From Oceanospirillum maris DSM 6286 (lineage in GTDB: Bacteria > Pseudomonadota > Gammaproteobacteria > Pseudomonadales > Halomonadaceae): 64,000 bases of DNA. The DNA lies in the NCBI RefSeq assembly GCF_000422865.1, contig NZ_KE383937.1, positions 127,986 through 191,985 on the forward strand, given 5' to 3'. Positions within the stretch are counted from its first letter, which is position 1. Every line of letters begins with the position of its first letter. The notes under the pieces were generated by a model, which was not told where the DNA came from, made no database searches, and was given only the letters and a program-made list of their open reading frames with translations. This document shows, one piece after another, positions 8,654-16,654 of this stretch. Made by a program: the position numbers and the translations under genes.

Positions 8654-10171
8654 ATGGCGTTATCTCAGCAATATTGTCCCTATTGCCACCAGAATACTTT
8701 GGCGGTAGTCCAGACAAGTGACAATATGCATTTTTTAGGTTGTGATAGTTGTCATGCTCGGGGGCCTACTGTGCCTCTACCTATTGCCCCCCTCGTTGTG
8801 GCCCCTCCTACGATATTACCCCACCTGTCAGATGAGAGTCTGCTGCGTACCGTTATTGATGAATCGCCTGATATCATTTTGATGAAAAATTATGAGGGTG
8901 ACTTTTTACTCTGTAACAGCGCCCTTGCACGTCTTTATGATTCAACACCAGAGCAGATGATTGGTAAATCTGATGCTGATTTTAATCCTGATACCGAGCA
9001 AGTTAAGTTTTACAAAGAGAATATTCAGGCCATTATTCGAGCAGGTAAGGTTGAAGTGGTTGAAGAAACATCCACCGACAATAGTACGGGTGAGGTGCGT
9101 TATTTCCAATCGATCAAAAAACCGATAAAAGCGCCTAATGGCCAAGATAGAATTCTTGTTATTGCCCATGATATTACCGAGCTAAAACGAGCGTACCAAG
9201 TTATCGAAGAGAAAGAAAAACGTTACGCTTATGCTATGGAGGCAGCTGGTGAAGGTATTTGGGATTGGGATATGGCGGCTAATACCGTACACCACAATAG
9301 AAAATGGTGTGATCTTTTAGGCTTAGACAGCGATTTGTCGGAACATAAGATGGATGTGCTCGCCTCCTTGATCCATGATGATGATCGTACCGAAATGATG
9401 CACTGCCTAAAAGCCGCCCTAGCCGGTAATGGTATTTATAGTCATGAGCACCGTATGCTGAAGTTCAATGGTCAAGAGATCTGGGTTTATGACCGTGGTC
9501 GTGTTGTGGAATATGACGCTCAGGGTCAGCCTTCACGTATGGTTGGCAGCATCAGTGATATCACCACCCGTAAAGAGTATGAGCAACGCCTAGCGGAAAC
9601 CAAGCGGGATGTTGAGCAAAGTAATGAGCGCTTAGAGCATCTGGTTAATGAACGCACTGCAGCTTTAGCCCGTGTGAATCAGGAGCTAAAAGAGCTGGCC
9701 AACAAAGATGCATTGACTGGCGTCGGTAATCGCTTATTACTGAACTCTTGGCTAGCTAAGCAAGTGGCAAGTTTACCGATTGTTATTATTATGCTCGATA
9801 TTGATCATTTCAAAAAAGTTAACGACCAGCACGGTCATAAAGCCGGTGATCAGGTGCTGCAATCCATAGCGGAAAATTTAAGTCAATTTGCCGGGTACCA
9901 TAATCCGGTGATACGGTTTGGAGGAGAAGAGTTTTTACTAGTGTTATCTGAAGAATCTATAGAGCAAGCTCATCTTATGGCGGAATCATTGCGTCAGCAT
10001 ATAGAACAACTACAGCCCACTTCTGGTATCAGCGTCACCGTCAGCATCGGCTTGGCTAAAGGGTGTTGTGAGGCGTTTGATGCTACTTTGCAGGTCGCAG
10101 ATAAGGCCCTGTATTGTGCTAAAAATCAGGGGCGAAATCAGGTGGTCGTTGGTTTAAGCTCTGATTGCTGA
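8654..10171 (+). CDS. Zinc-ribbon, PAS, PAS, GGDEF diguanylate cyclase
   Basis: 505 residues, no membrane segment, so cytoplasmic. Residues 1-36 hold two Cys pairs (CPYC and CDSC followed by HARGP), a Lar-like zinc ribbon. Two PAS domains follow, roughly 60-180 (ILMKNYEGDFLLCNSALARLYD) and 190-310 (GEGIWDWDMAANTVHHNRKW), then a short coiled coil and a GGDEF domain with the active motif GGEEF near residue 423. It should make cyclic di-GMP from GTP in response to a cytoplasmic signal. The zinc ribbon at the front is unusual. AAGG lies 7 bases before the start. No EAL domain is present. Confidence 0.92.
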   Translation: MALSQQYCPYCHQNTLAVVQTSDNMHFLGCDSCHARGPTVPLPIAPLVVAPPTILPHLSDESLLRTVIDESPDIILMKNYEGDFLLCNSALARLYDSTPEQMIGKSDADFNPDTEQVKFYKENIQAIIRAGKVEVVEETSTDNSTGEVRYFQSIKKPIKAPNGQDRILVIAHDITELKRAYQVIEEKEKRYAYAMEAAGEGIWDWDMAANTVHHNRKWCDLLGLDSDLSEHKMDVLASLIHDDDRTEMMHCLKAALAGNGIYSHEHRMLKFNGQEIWVYDRGRVVEYDAQGQPSRMVGSISDITTRKEYEQRLAETKRDVEQSNERLEHLVNERTAALARVNQELKELANKDALTGVGNRLLLNSWLAKQVASLPIVIIMLDIDHFKKVNDQHGHKAGDQVLQSIAENLSQFAGYHNPVIRFGGEEFLLVLSEESIEQAHLMAESLRQHIEQLQPTSGISVTVSIGLAKGCCEAFDATLQVADKALYCAKNQGRNQVVVGLSSDC

Positions 10172-10302
10172 TTAATTGTGTTTAACGGTAAAGGTCTGTA
10201 ATTGATGCCATTTGTGAGCGTAAACTTGCCTATTTAGGTTAATGACAGTAAAGCTTGATGTAGCCTCTTATACTAAAAATACAATAAAAAAGGATTACTC
10301 TA

Positions 10303-10707
10303 ATGGTCGAATATTCAGGTTCTTGCCTTTGTGGCGCAGTAAAATATCAGCTACGAGGCGACTTTCATAACTTCTTTCTTTGCCATTGTAGCTACTGCCA
10401 AAAAGGCACTGGTAGCGCCCATGCCTCTAATCTTTTCAGTAAAAATGCTCAGTTAACGTGGCTGCAAGGTGAAGATAAAATCACGTTCTTTCATCTCCCG
10501 GAAACTCGTCATGGCCGTAGCTTTTGCAGCAAATGTGGTTCGCCGTTACCAACGTCACTTGGCGATGGTAAGTTAGTTATGGTGCCTGCGGGCAGTATGG
10601 ATACACCGGTTGAAATTAGGCCTACAGCACATCTGTTTGTCGCTAGTAAGGCAAGCTGGGAGAAGGATCTGGATCAGGTGCATCAGTTCCAAGGATACCC
10701 AGAATAA
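10303..10707 (+). CDS. GFA family (glutathione-dependent formaldehyde-activating-like) protein
   Basis: 134 residues with the zinc-binding cysteines of the GFA/CENP-V fold: GSCLCGAVKYQ, CHCSYCQKGTGS, and SFCSKCGSPLP. The later motif VPAGSMD is also typical. Such proteins bind zinc and some act on S-hydroxymethylglutathione; the true substrate of most members is unknown. A good Shine-Dalgarno AAAAGGA lies 9 bases before the ATG. It is a single gene followed by a perfect hairpin. Confidence 0.92.
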   Translation: MVEYSGSCLCGAVKYQLRGDFHNFFLCHCSYCQKGTGSAHASNLFSKNAQLTWLQGEDKITFFHLPETRHGRSFCSKCGSPLPTSLGDGKLVMVPAGSMDTPVEIRPTAHLFVASKASWEKDLDQVHQFQGYPE

Positions 10708-10718
10708 AATCAAGCAAG

Positions 10719-10744
10719 ATGGCTATTACCAAAGTAATAGCCAT
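10719..10744 (+). terminator. Perfect 11-bp hairpin after the GFA gene
   Basis: ATGGCTATTAC and GTAATAGCCAT pair around the loop CAAA, 12 bases after the stop codon. No strong T-run follows, so termination efficiency is uncertain. Confidence 0.55.
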
Positions 10745-10865
10745 AGCATCTACTTAATAAGCGCTAATCGATTCGATTATTTTTTTACTGTGATATTAAT
10801 AAGTTAAATCAGTAAAATGGCTCTCTTTTGTCGAGCAGATTGATCATAGAGGGAGCAAAAAGCAG

Positions 10866-11426
10866 ATGAGAATTGCCGTTTATTGTGGTTCTGCTAGTGG
10901 TAACAAGCCCGAGTACCTTGAGGCTGCTGTGCAGCTAGGACGCTATTTTGCCGCCCAAGGTATTGATCTGGTTTATGGCGGTGGAAAGGTGGGTTTGATG
11001 GGGGCTATTGCCGATGCGGTGCTGATAGCTGGAGGCAATGTTTATGGTTTTATACCTAAGGCACTGGAAGAGAAAGAGATCGCCCATAAAGGTTTAACGA
11101 AGCTGACCGTTGTGCCCGATATGCATACTCGAAAAGCTGCCATGGCTGATATGGCGGATGCGTTTGTTGCTCTGCCCGGCGGTGTGGGCACTTTTGAAGA
11201 GATCTTTGAAGCTTGGACTTGGGCACAATTGGGATACCATAACAAACCCTGCGCTTTTTATAATGTAGAAGGGTTCTATGAGCCTCTGTTCGCGATGATC
11301 GACAGTGTTGCTGATTCCGGTTTTATGAAACAGGACTATATTGAGATGTTGATTAAGACGAACCAACCCGAAGAACTGCTGGCCCAGATCCAAAGTTATC
11401 AAGCACCTAAAAAGAAATGGACGTAA
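10866..11426 (+). CDS. LOG family nucleotide-sugar hydrolase-like protein (TIGR00730)
   Basis: 186 residues, Rossmann fold. It has the LOG family signature pair: GGGKVGLMGAIAD near residue 40 and MHTRKAAM followed by LPGGVGTFEEIFE around 90-115. Members are cytokinin-activating phosphoribohydrolases or PpnN-like nucleotide 5'-monophosphate nucleosidases; short bacterial members like this usually cleave AMP-type substrates to base and ribose phosphate. The ATG at 10866 is preceded by GGGAG about 12 bases away. It directly precedes the SRP RNA gene, which has its own promoter. Confidence 0.93.
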   Translation: MRIAVYCGSASGNKPEYLEAAVQLGRYFAAQGIDLVYGGGKVGLMGAIADAVLIAGGNVYGFIPKALEEKEIAHKGLTKLTVVPDMHTRKAAMADMADAFVALPGGVGTFEEIFEAWTWAQLGYHNKPCAFYNVEGFYEPLFAMIDSVADSGFMKQDYIEMLIKTNQPEELLAQIQSYQAPKKKWT

Positions 11427-11452
11427 TTTTATCGAAAGAGCACAATCAAAGG

Positions 11453-11482
11453 TTGTGTCTAACTGTTTGATAGTGCTAGAAT
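11453..11482 (+). promoter_or_regulatory. Sigma70-type promoter of the SRP RNA
   Basis: TTGTGT at 11453-11458 and TAGAAT at 11477-11482 are 18 bases apart, placing the transcript start near 11489. A 5' leader of about 30 bases with a GTTTGG/CCAAAC hairpin (11492-11510) would have to be removed to give the mature RNA end. Confidence 0.6.
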
Positions 11483-11519
11483 TACGCCCGTTGTTTGGTT
11501 AATGCCAAACGGTGATTGT

Positions 11520-11629
11520 GGTGGCCCTGTCGGTCCCCTCGCAACGATACCTCGTGAACCTGGTCAGGCCCGGAAGGGAGCAGCCACAGCGAATGACTCG
11601 TGTGCCGAGGTGTGGCTGGTGGGGTCATC
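11520..11629 (+). ncRNA. ffs: Signal recognition particle RNA, 4.5S type
   Basis: About 110 bases with the conserved apical SRP loop: GGTCAGGCCCGGAAGGGAGC, containing the GGAA tetraloop and the asymmetric AGCAG side that bind Ffh. The 5' end GGTGGCCCT pairs with 3' GGGGTCATC, closing a single long hairpin with no Alu domain, as in gammaproteobacteria. The RNA pairs with Ffh to target nascent membrane proteins. Short open frames across this stretch are not coding. Confidence 0.95.
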
Positions 11630-11837
11630 TCCATTTCAGCCCCTCTGTTTTTATTTTTACCTTCTATTTATTGACTCTTCTAGGCTTCGCCTTTTCTAGC
11701 TAAATCGTCTTCTTATTTTTTTCGTAAGCTTTATTCTGTTTTTCCCCGCATTTGGTTTTTTCGGTCTTAATGCAAACTTAATCTTCTCTCACTCATACTG
11801 GCTCTATTAATCAACCTATTTAATAGGAATTCCAGAT

Positions 11838-12224
11838 ATGAGAACACTTTTACTTGCGGGCTTAGCCGTGATGTTATCAAGCTCGGCCCTAGCTAATGAC
11901 AGCCATCTTATTTCCCCCAAACAGACCATTAGCCCTAAACAGATAGGCCCAGATCATGGCTATGTTTCCATGAGTGCGGCAGAAGCCAAAAAAGCTTCTG
12001 ATGATAGCTTGGTGGTTATTCGAGGCCACCTTATTAAGCGTCTATCTGATGAGGAATACTTGTTCAAAGATGACAGCGGTACGTTGACGGTTGAAATTGA
12101 TGACCATCTTTGGCAAAGCCATCAAATTACCGATCAAGATAATATCTTACTCAAAGGTGAAGTTGATCAGGATTGGGATGGGACTGAACTGGATGTTCGT
12201 GTCTTAGAGCTTCTCTCTCGATAA
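11838..12224 (+). CDS. YgiW/YdeI family periplasmic OB-fold (BOF) protein
   Basis: 128 residues with a signal peptide ending at SSALA-NDSH. The rest is a bacterial OB-fold domain with the motif VVIRGHLIKRLSDEEYLFKD and, near the end, DNILLKGEVDQDWDGTELDV, typical of YgiW/YdeI (visP-like) proteins. These periplasmic proteins are linked to stress tolerance, hydrogen peroxide, cations and antimicrobial peptides; one binds peptidoglycan. The ATG has AGGAATT upstream. Single gene, about 100 bases before the next gene. Confidence 0.9.
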   Translation: MRTLLLAGLAVMLSSSALANDSHLISPKQTISPKQIGPDHGYVSMSAAEAKKASDDSLVVIRGHLIKRLSDEEYLFKDDSGTLTVEIDDHLWQSHQITDQDNILLKGEVDQDWDGTELDVRVLELLSR

Positions 12225-12324
12225 GCCTCTATTTTTTATTCTATATAGTCGAATATTCTATTTTATATCAAATAGTTATCATCAATAACGCATGGATAAT
12301 ACCTTTGTACTCATGGAGTCTAAA

Positions 12325-13002
12325 ATGAAAAAATACTTACCTCTTGTCTTGTTGTTAACGTCCCCGACACTATTGGCTGAACCTTATATGCAGCTGGGTA
12401 TGGGATTGATAGAGCTAGACCATGATGAAGATGTTCTCTTTTCTGATGGCACCGCCTTAACACCAGACAGCCAAGAATCTGCGTTCCAGATTACGGTGGG
12501 TAAGCGTTATGAAAAATTTGGTGTAGAGGTGAGCTATCGCCGGTTTGAAGGTGATGATTCTAAAGATGTATCAATGTACTCCAATCTTCCTGCGTTACCA
12601 TCGGGAGTTGTTGGAGGAACGCCAAATGAATATGAGGAAGATTGGGATAGCAGCCTAAAAGCTCAGCAGTTGGCTCTTAAAGGTATTTATTTCCATGATC
12701 TGAATGAACAAATAACATTGAAAGGTGGCCTTGGATTAACCTATACCGACTATGAGCTTAAATCCTCTCATACTCAGTCCTGGGAGGAAGATAAAGCCGG
12801 CCCTGATTGGGAGTACGATAACGTTATTAGTCATGATAAAGCATCGGATACCGCGTGGGGCGGTATTGTGAGTTTAGGTGCCGATTACGTGCTAATGCCT
12901 GAGACCGCGCCTAATTTAACCCTAGGTGTTGAGGGTTCTGTGGCAATCGATGAATACAGCACCGTTTCTGCCTTGCTTGGGAATGTTGGCTGGAAATTCT
13001 AA
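12325..13002 (+). CDS. Outer membrane beta-barrel protein, function unknown
   Basis: 225 residues. A signal peptide (MKKYLPLVLLLTSPTLLA) is followed by alternating polar/apolar strands such as PYMQLGMGLIEL, AFQITVGKRYEKFGVEVSYRRF, LALKGIYFHDL and ITLKGGLGLTYTDYEL, ending in VGWKF with the terminal Phe required for outer-membrane assembly. It resembles the small eight-stranded OmpW/OmpA-like barrels. The start at 12325 is set by GGAG at 12315-12318; an earlier in-frame ATG at 12292 would spoil the signal peptide. No ligand can be inferred. Confidence 0.85.
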   Translation: MKKYLPLVLLLTSPTLLAEPYMQLGMGLIELDHDEDVLFSDGTALTPDSQESAFQITVGKRYEKFGVEVSYRRFEGDDSKDVSMYSNLPALPSGVVGGTPNEYEEDWDSSLKAQQLALKGIYFHDLNEQITLKGGLGLTYTDYELKSSHTQSWEEDKAGPDWEYDNVISHDKASDTAWGGIVSLGADYVLMPETAPNLTLGVEGSVAIDEYSTVSALLGNVGWKF

Positions 13003-13031
13003 GCTTAGTCTTAGACTTAAAAAGTTCGCAT

Positions 13032-13070
13032 CTGATAAAACACTCAATGTCATGTTGGGTGTTTTATCAG
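13032..13070. terminator. Bidirectional hairpin between convergent genes
   Basis: CTGATAAAACACTCAA and TTGGGTGTTTTATCAG form a 16-bp stem with one mismatch around a 7-base loop. It lies between two genes that converge, and is A/T-rich on both flanks, so it can stop transcripts from either side. Confidence 0.75.
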
Positions 13071-13082
13071 GTATGGCAAAGA

Positions 13083-13934
13083 TTACTCGTTAAGAAATTG
13101 CTGGATTTTTTCGAGTACTACTGCGGTATTTTCTCGATGGGGAACATGGTGTAGTGTCGGCAGTATCTCTAATTGAACAGCACCCTTTACCCCTGCGGCA
13201 ATACTCTGTGGCTGGGCAATAGAACCATACTCATCCTCTTCCCCGTGCAATACCAATGTTGGACAGCTGACTTTGGGTAAAACCGGATCTAATGACCAGT
13301 GATCAAAATCCGGTGAAAGCCAGCTGTTAATCCAAGAGTCTAATATCCACCGTGTACGTTCGCCATGATAACGGGCTAGGCGATCAAATTGCTTTTGGTC
13401 TTTAAACAGCGCTTGTGCTTCTCGAATACCCGATCGGGTTAAAGGCTCGATAAAAGCCTGTGCTGATTCAGTAATTAAGCGCTCACAGCGCTCCGGATAT
13501 TGAGCAGCGATATATACTGCCATGCAGCCCCCCACACTATGACCAAAAACGATAAAGTGTTTTAGCTGGAAAAAATCACAGAGTAACGGAATAAAACGCT
13601 CGGCTTCTTGGGGGATAAAGTTGTGATCAATCGGATGGGTTATCGGATCCGACTCACCAAAGCCTAGACGATCATAGGCGATTACAACGCGCCCTGTTTC
13701 TTGGGCAAGTGCTTGGGGAAAGTCTCGCCATAAGCCAATGGAACCCAGTGAGTCATGAAGCATGAGAATAGGGCTGCTGTTTTGGTTATGGCCGTTGCTC
13801 GGTGTCCAGCGTTTAGCGGCGATAGAGCCGTAGGCGGTCGGCAGGATAAAATCTTCTATTATTATAGATGTATCAGATTCTTCTGTTTTAAGTAGCGACT
13901 GAGACGCCATCGCTTGCAAGTTTTGAGTTGTCAT
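13083..13934 (-). CDS. Alpha/beta hydrolase
   Basis: 283 residues with the alpha/beta-hydrolase core: the oxyanion strand LMLHDSLGS, the nucleophile elbow GHSVGG (Ser near residue 147), the acid in VLHGEEDEYG and the catalytic His in LHHVPHRE. This is a complete triad. It is similar to haloperoxidase-like or ester-hydrolysing members; the substrate is unknown. It is a single gene convergent with the OMP gene. The first 20 residues are outside the fold and lack a signal peptide, so the protein is cytoplasmic. Confidence 0.9.
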   Translation of the reverse strand: MTTQNLQAMASQSLLKTEESDTSIIIEDFILPTAYGSIAAKRWTPSNGHNQNSSPILMLHDSLGSIGLWRDFPQALAQETGRVVIAYDRLGFGESDPITHPIDHNFIPQEAERFIPLLCDFFQLKHFIVFGHSVGGCMAVYIAAQYPERCERLITESAQAFIEPLTRSGIREAQALFKDQKQFDRLARYHGERTRWILDSWINSWLSPDFDHWSLDPVLPKVSCPTLVLHGEEDEYGSIAQPQSIAAGVKGAVQLEILPTLHHVPHRENTAVVLEKIQQFLNE

Positions 13935-14159
13935 TTCGTGTCCTTCTCGTATTTGTTTTTATTGTGATCGTTATCATGCCAATATTTTTCTCTGATTACT
14001 GCGTTTTCAAGCCAATTGAGTGGGACTGTTGAGTCACTCTGTTTAAATATCGTTATGCCCGCTATGCCAAGGGTTGAGGCGGATGTTTGCTTTTTTTATG
14101 GCAAAGATGATTAATTTCATCGGTCATGGATTGTTCTTGCTACGCTTTAAATCTTATCT

Positions 14160-14228
14160 TTTGTAACCACCTAGTTTGTAATCACCCAGTTTGTAATCAC
14201 TGAGATAGTATCTAAGTAGGAACTATCT
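14160..14228 (+). promoter_or_regulatory. Three 15-bp iterons and an inverted repeat upstream of the OYE gene
   Basis: Three tandem 15-mers of the form TTTGTAAYCACCNAG occupy 14160-14174, 14175-14189 and 14190-14204. They are followed by AGATAGT (14203-14209) and ACTATCT (14222-14228), an inverted pair with a 12-base gap. This may be an operator region for the alkene reductase gene. The rest of 13935-14281 is A/T-rich with no gene seen. Confidence 0.45.
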
Positions 14229-14281
14229 AACGAAATCAATCATTTTTCTGATGAAACCAATCGACTTTTAGGATGAGCTCC

Positions 14282-15358
14282 ATGACTGATCTATTTTCCC
14301 CGCTAAAGCTTGGCGCTATTGAAATAAGTAACCGAGTGTTGATGGCTCCTTTAACGCGCTGCCGTGCGGATGAACACCATGTGCCGACAGACTTAATGGC
14401 AGAGCATTATGGCCAGAGAGCCTCCGGCGGTCTTCTGATTGCTGAAGCGACAATGGCGATGGAAGGTAACTCTGCTTTTTGGCGGGAACCGGGTATTTAC
14501 TCTGATGCTCAAGTTGACAGCTGGAAGAAGGTAACGGATGCGGTACATGCCAATGGCGGTAAAATTGTTTTGCAGATTTGGCACGGTGGCCGAGCCTGTC
14601 ATCCCGCATTGAATGATGGCAAGCAGCCGGTGGCCCCTAGTGCCATTGCGATCACAAACGTCGATGTGCACACCCCTGAAGGCAAGCAAAATTACACCGT
14701 GCCCCGTGCTTTAGATGATGCTGAGATTCCCGCTATTATTGATGGCTTTGTCCGTGCTGCTGAAAATGCGAAACGTGCTGGTTTTGATGGCGTTGAAGTT
14801 CACGGTGCAAATGGCTACCTACTTGACCAGTTTTTGCGTGATGGTGCGAATCATCGTGAAGGCCCTTACGGTGGGTCACTGGAAAACCGAGCGCGTCTAC
14901 TATTAGAAGTGATTGAAGCGGTTAGCCAAGTATGGGGGGCTGATCGGGTTGGGGTTCGTCTTTCACCTCTGAATAGCTTCAATAGTATGAAGGATAGCGA
15001 CCCTATTGGGCTAATGACTTGGCTGTCGCAAAAGCTAAGTGACTACGGTCTAGCATACCTACATTTAATGCGAGCTGATTTTCTGGGTGAGCAGCAGATG
15101 GATGTGGTAACACCAACCCGCGAGCACTATAAGGGCCATCTAATCGTTAATATGGGCTACAGTGGACAGGAGGCTCAACAGGTGATTGAAACAGGTCTTG
15201 CTGATGCCGTGGCCTTTGGTGTGCCTTTTATTGCTAACCCTGATCTGCCACATCGTTTGAAAATAGGCGCTGAGTTAAACCAAGCCGATCCGGCTACGTT
15301 CTATTCTCAAGGTCGTGAAGGTTACAATGATTATCCAACGCTTGAAGCTTTGAAATAA
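14282..15358 (+). CDS. Old yellow enzyme family alkene reductase (NemA-like)
   Basis: 358 residues, FMN-dependent TIM barrel. It opens with LFSPLKLGAIEISNRVLMAPLTRCRA, and has the flavin/substrate histidine motif and EVHGANGYLLDQFLRDGANHR, diagnostic for NemA-class old yellow enzymes that reduce activated alkenes, nitroesters and maleimides with NADPH. The last third carries the FMN phosphate-binding part (GLADAVAFGVPFIANPDLP). AGGA at 14270-14273 sits 8 bases before the ATG at 14282, so this start is preferred to the ATG at 14273. Followed by a GST gene 87 bp on, a sensible pairing for electrophile detoxification. Confidence 0.93.
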   Translation: MTDLFSPLKLGAIEISNRVLMAPLTRCRADEHHVPTDLMAEHYGQRASGGLLIAEATMAMEGNSAFWREPGIYSDAQVDSWKKVTDAVHANGGKIVLQIWHGGRACHPALNDGKQPVAPSAIAITNVDVHTPEGKQNYTVPRALDDAEIPAIIDGFVRAAENAKRAGFDGVEVHGANGYLLDQFLRDGANHREGPYGGSLENRARLLLEVIEAVSQVWGADRVGVRLSPLNSFNSMKDSDPIGLMTWLSQKLSDYGLAYLHLMRADFLGEQQMDVVTPTREHYKGHLIVNMGYSGQEAQQVIETGLADAVAFGVPFIANPDLPHRLKIGAELNQADPATFYSQGREGYNDYPTLEALK

Positions 15359-15445
15359 TGGAGCTTTAAAGCAGAGAATCTTTAATGTACGCGCTTTAGA
15401 AAAGTAATGCTCAATTGAAGCCGTTAGCCCGAATTTAAGGGGAAG

Positions 15446-16297
15446 ATGATGACCGATATAACATATACACCGCCTAAAATCTGGAAATGGGATGCAAGTA
15501 GTGGCGGCAAATTTGCCAGTATTAATCGCCCTATTGCAGGGGCAACCCATGAAAAGGCGTTACCAGTAGGTAAACATCCTTTGCAGATTTATTCTCTGGC
15601 GACCCCTAATGGTGTGAAAGTCACCGTAATGCTAGAAGAGTTGTTAGAGCTAGGCATTAAAGAAGCAGAATACGATGCTTGGTTGATCGACATTATGGAA
15701 AGTGATCAGTTTAGCTCTGGCTTTGTAGAGGTTAATCCTAACTCGAAAATTCCAGCGCTAATGGATCACAGTGTTACGCCGTCGCAGCGGGTTTTTGAGT
15801 CAGGTTCTATTCTCTTTTATTTAGCGGAAAAATTTGGTGCGTTTATCCCAAAAGATCCTGTTGCCAAAACAGAGTGCATGAACTGGGTATTTTGGCAGAT
15901 GGCTTCTGCGCCTATTTTAGGTGGTGGTTTTGGGCATTTCTATGCTTACGCGCCAGAGAAGTTTGAATACCCAATCAATCGTTTCACGATGGAAATTAAG
16001 CGTCAGCTTGATGTGCTTGATCGCCATTTAGCCGATAACCCTTACCTGGCCGGTACAGAGTATTCCATTGCGGATATGCTGGTTTGGCCTTGGTACGGTG
16101 CTTTGGTATTGGGACGTTTGTACGATGCCGCAGAGTTTATTGAGGCAGATTCTTATACTCATGTTATGCGTTGGGCTAAGGCGATCGATCTGCGACCTGC
16201 AGTTCAGCGTGGTCGTATTGTGAATCGTACTTGGGGGGAAACTTACGAGCAGCTTCGTGAACGGCATAGCGCTGCGGATTTTGAGAATCTGAAATAA
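15446..16297 (+). CDS. yghU: Glutathione S-transferase, YghU-type disulfide reductase
   Basis: 283 residues. The N-terminal extension (YTPPKIWKWD and GGKFASINRPIAGATHEKALPVG) is characteristic of YghU, followed by the thioredoxin-like domain (LQIYSLATPNGVKVTVMLEE, NPNSKIPALMD) and the all-alpha C-terminal domain (YSIADMLVWPWY). YghU/YfcG proteins bind two glutathiones and act as disulfide-bond reductases or peroxidases. The gene follows the alkene reductase closely on the same strand, suggesting a shared detoxification unit, though the 87-bp gap could hold a promoter. GGGG lies 8 bases before the ATG. Confidence 0.92.
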   Translation: MMTDITYTPPKIWKWDASSGGKFASINRPIAGATHEKALPVGKHPLQIYSLATPNGVKVTVMLEELLELGIKEAEYDAWLIDIMESDQFSSGFVEVNPNSKIPALMDHSVTPSQRVFESGSILFYLAEKFGAFIPKDPVAKTECMNWVFWQMASAPILGGGFGHFYAYAPEKFEYPINRFTMEIKRQLDVLDRHLADNPYLAGTEYSIADMLVWPWYGALVLGRLYDAAEFIEADSYTHVMRWAKAIDLRPAVQRGRIVNRTWGETYEQLRERHSAADFENLK

Positions 16298-16341
16298 AAA
16301 TAGTTGAGGTCTGAAAAATAAAAGGCTGAACTGCTTTTTTC

Positions 16342-16414
16342 CTGAGGTAAAGCAAGGCACAAATCCCCATATGCGGGCGGGCGAGAAGGATCTGTGCCTT
16401 GCTGTGTTACCTCA
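16342..16414. repeat. 73-bp imperfect palindrome
   Basis: Left arm 16342-16367 and right arm 16386-16414 are nearly complementary: CTGAGGTAA with TTACCTCAG, and AGCAAGGCACA with TGTGCCTTGCT, with a few unpaired bases. The loop is GC-rich (GCGGGCGGGCG). It lies between two convergent genes. It has no long T-run, and is larger than most terminators, so it may be a palindromic mobile remnant or an RNA element. The rest of 16298-16654 shows nothing clear. Confidence 0.5.
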
Positions 16415-16654
16415 GATATGCGAATTCAGTCGCAATACTTACATTAAAGACAGTAAGCATCTCGAACTATAAGCCTATCGATCTTTATTGAACGAAGGAC
16501 TCTTCGCTTCAGCAACTGCCGAAGAATGACCTATTAACATGTCTGGAAAAACAGGTTTTTTCGTTTTTATTATCAGTTTTTCTCGATGAATGCTTAAGAG
16601 GCTTGTTCTTTAAGTTTTTTTTCTCTTCTATTTTTACGCAGTGATTTTCTTATC

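Noticed and set aside
11502..11703. Open frames over the SRP RNA
   Set aside because: The stretch is a structured RNA with the conserved SRP loop; no ribosome site or family match.
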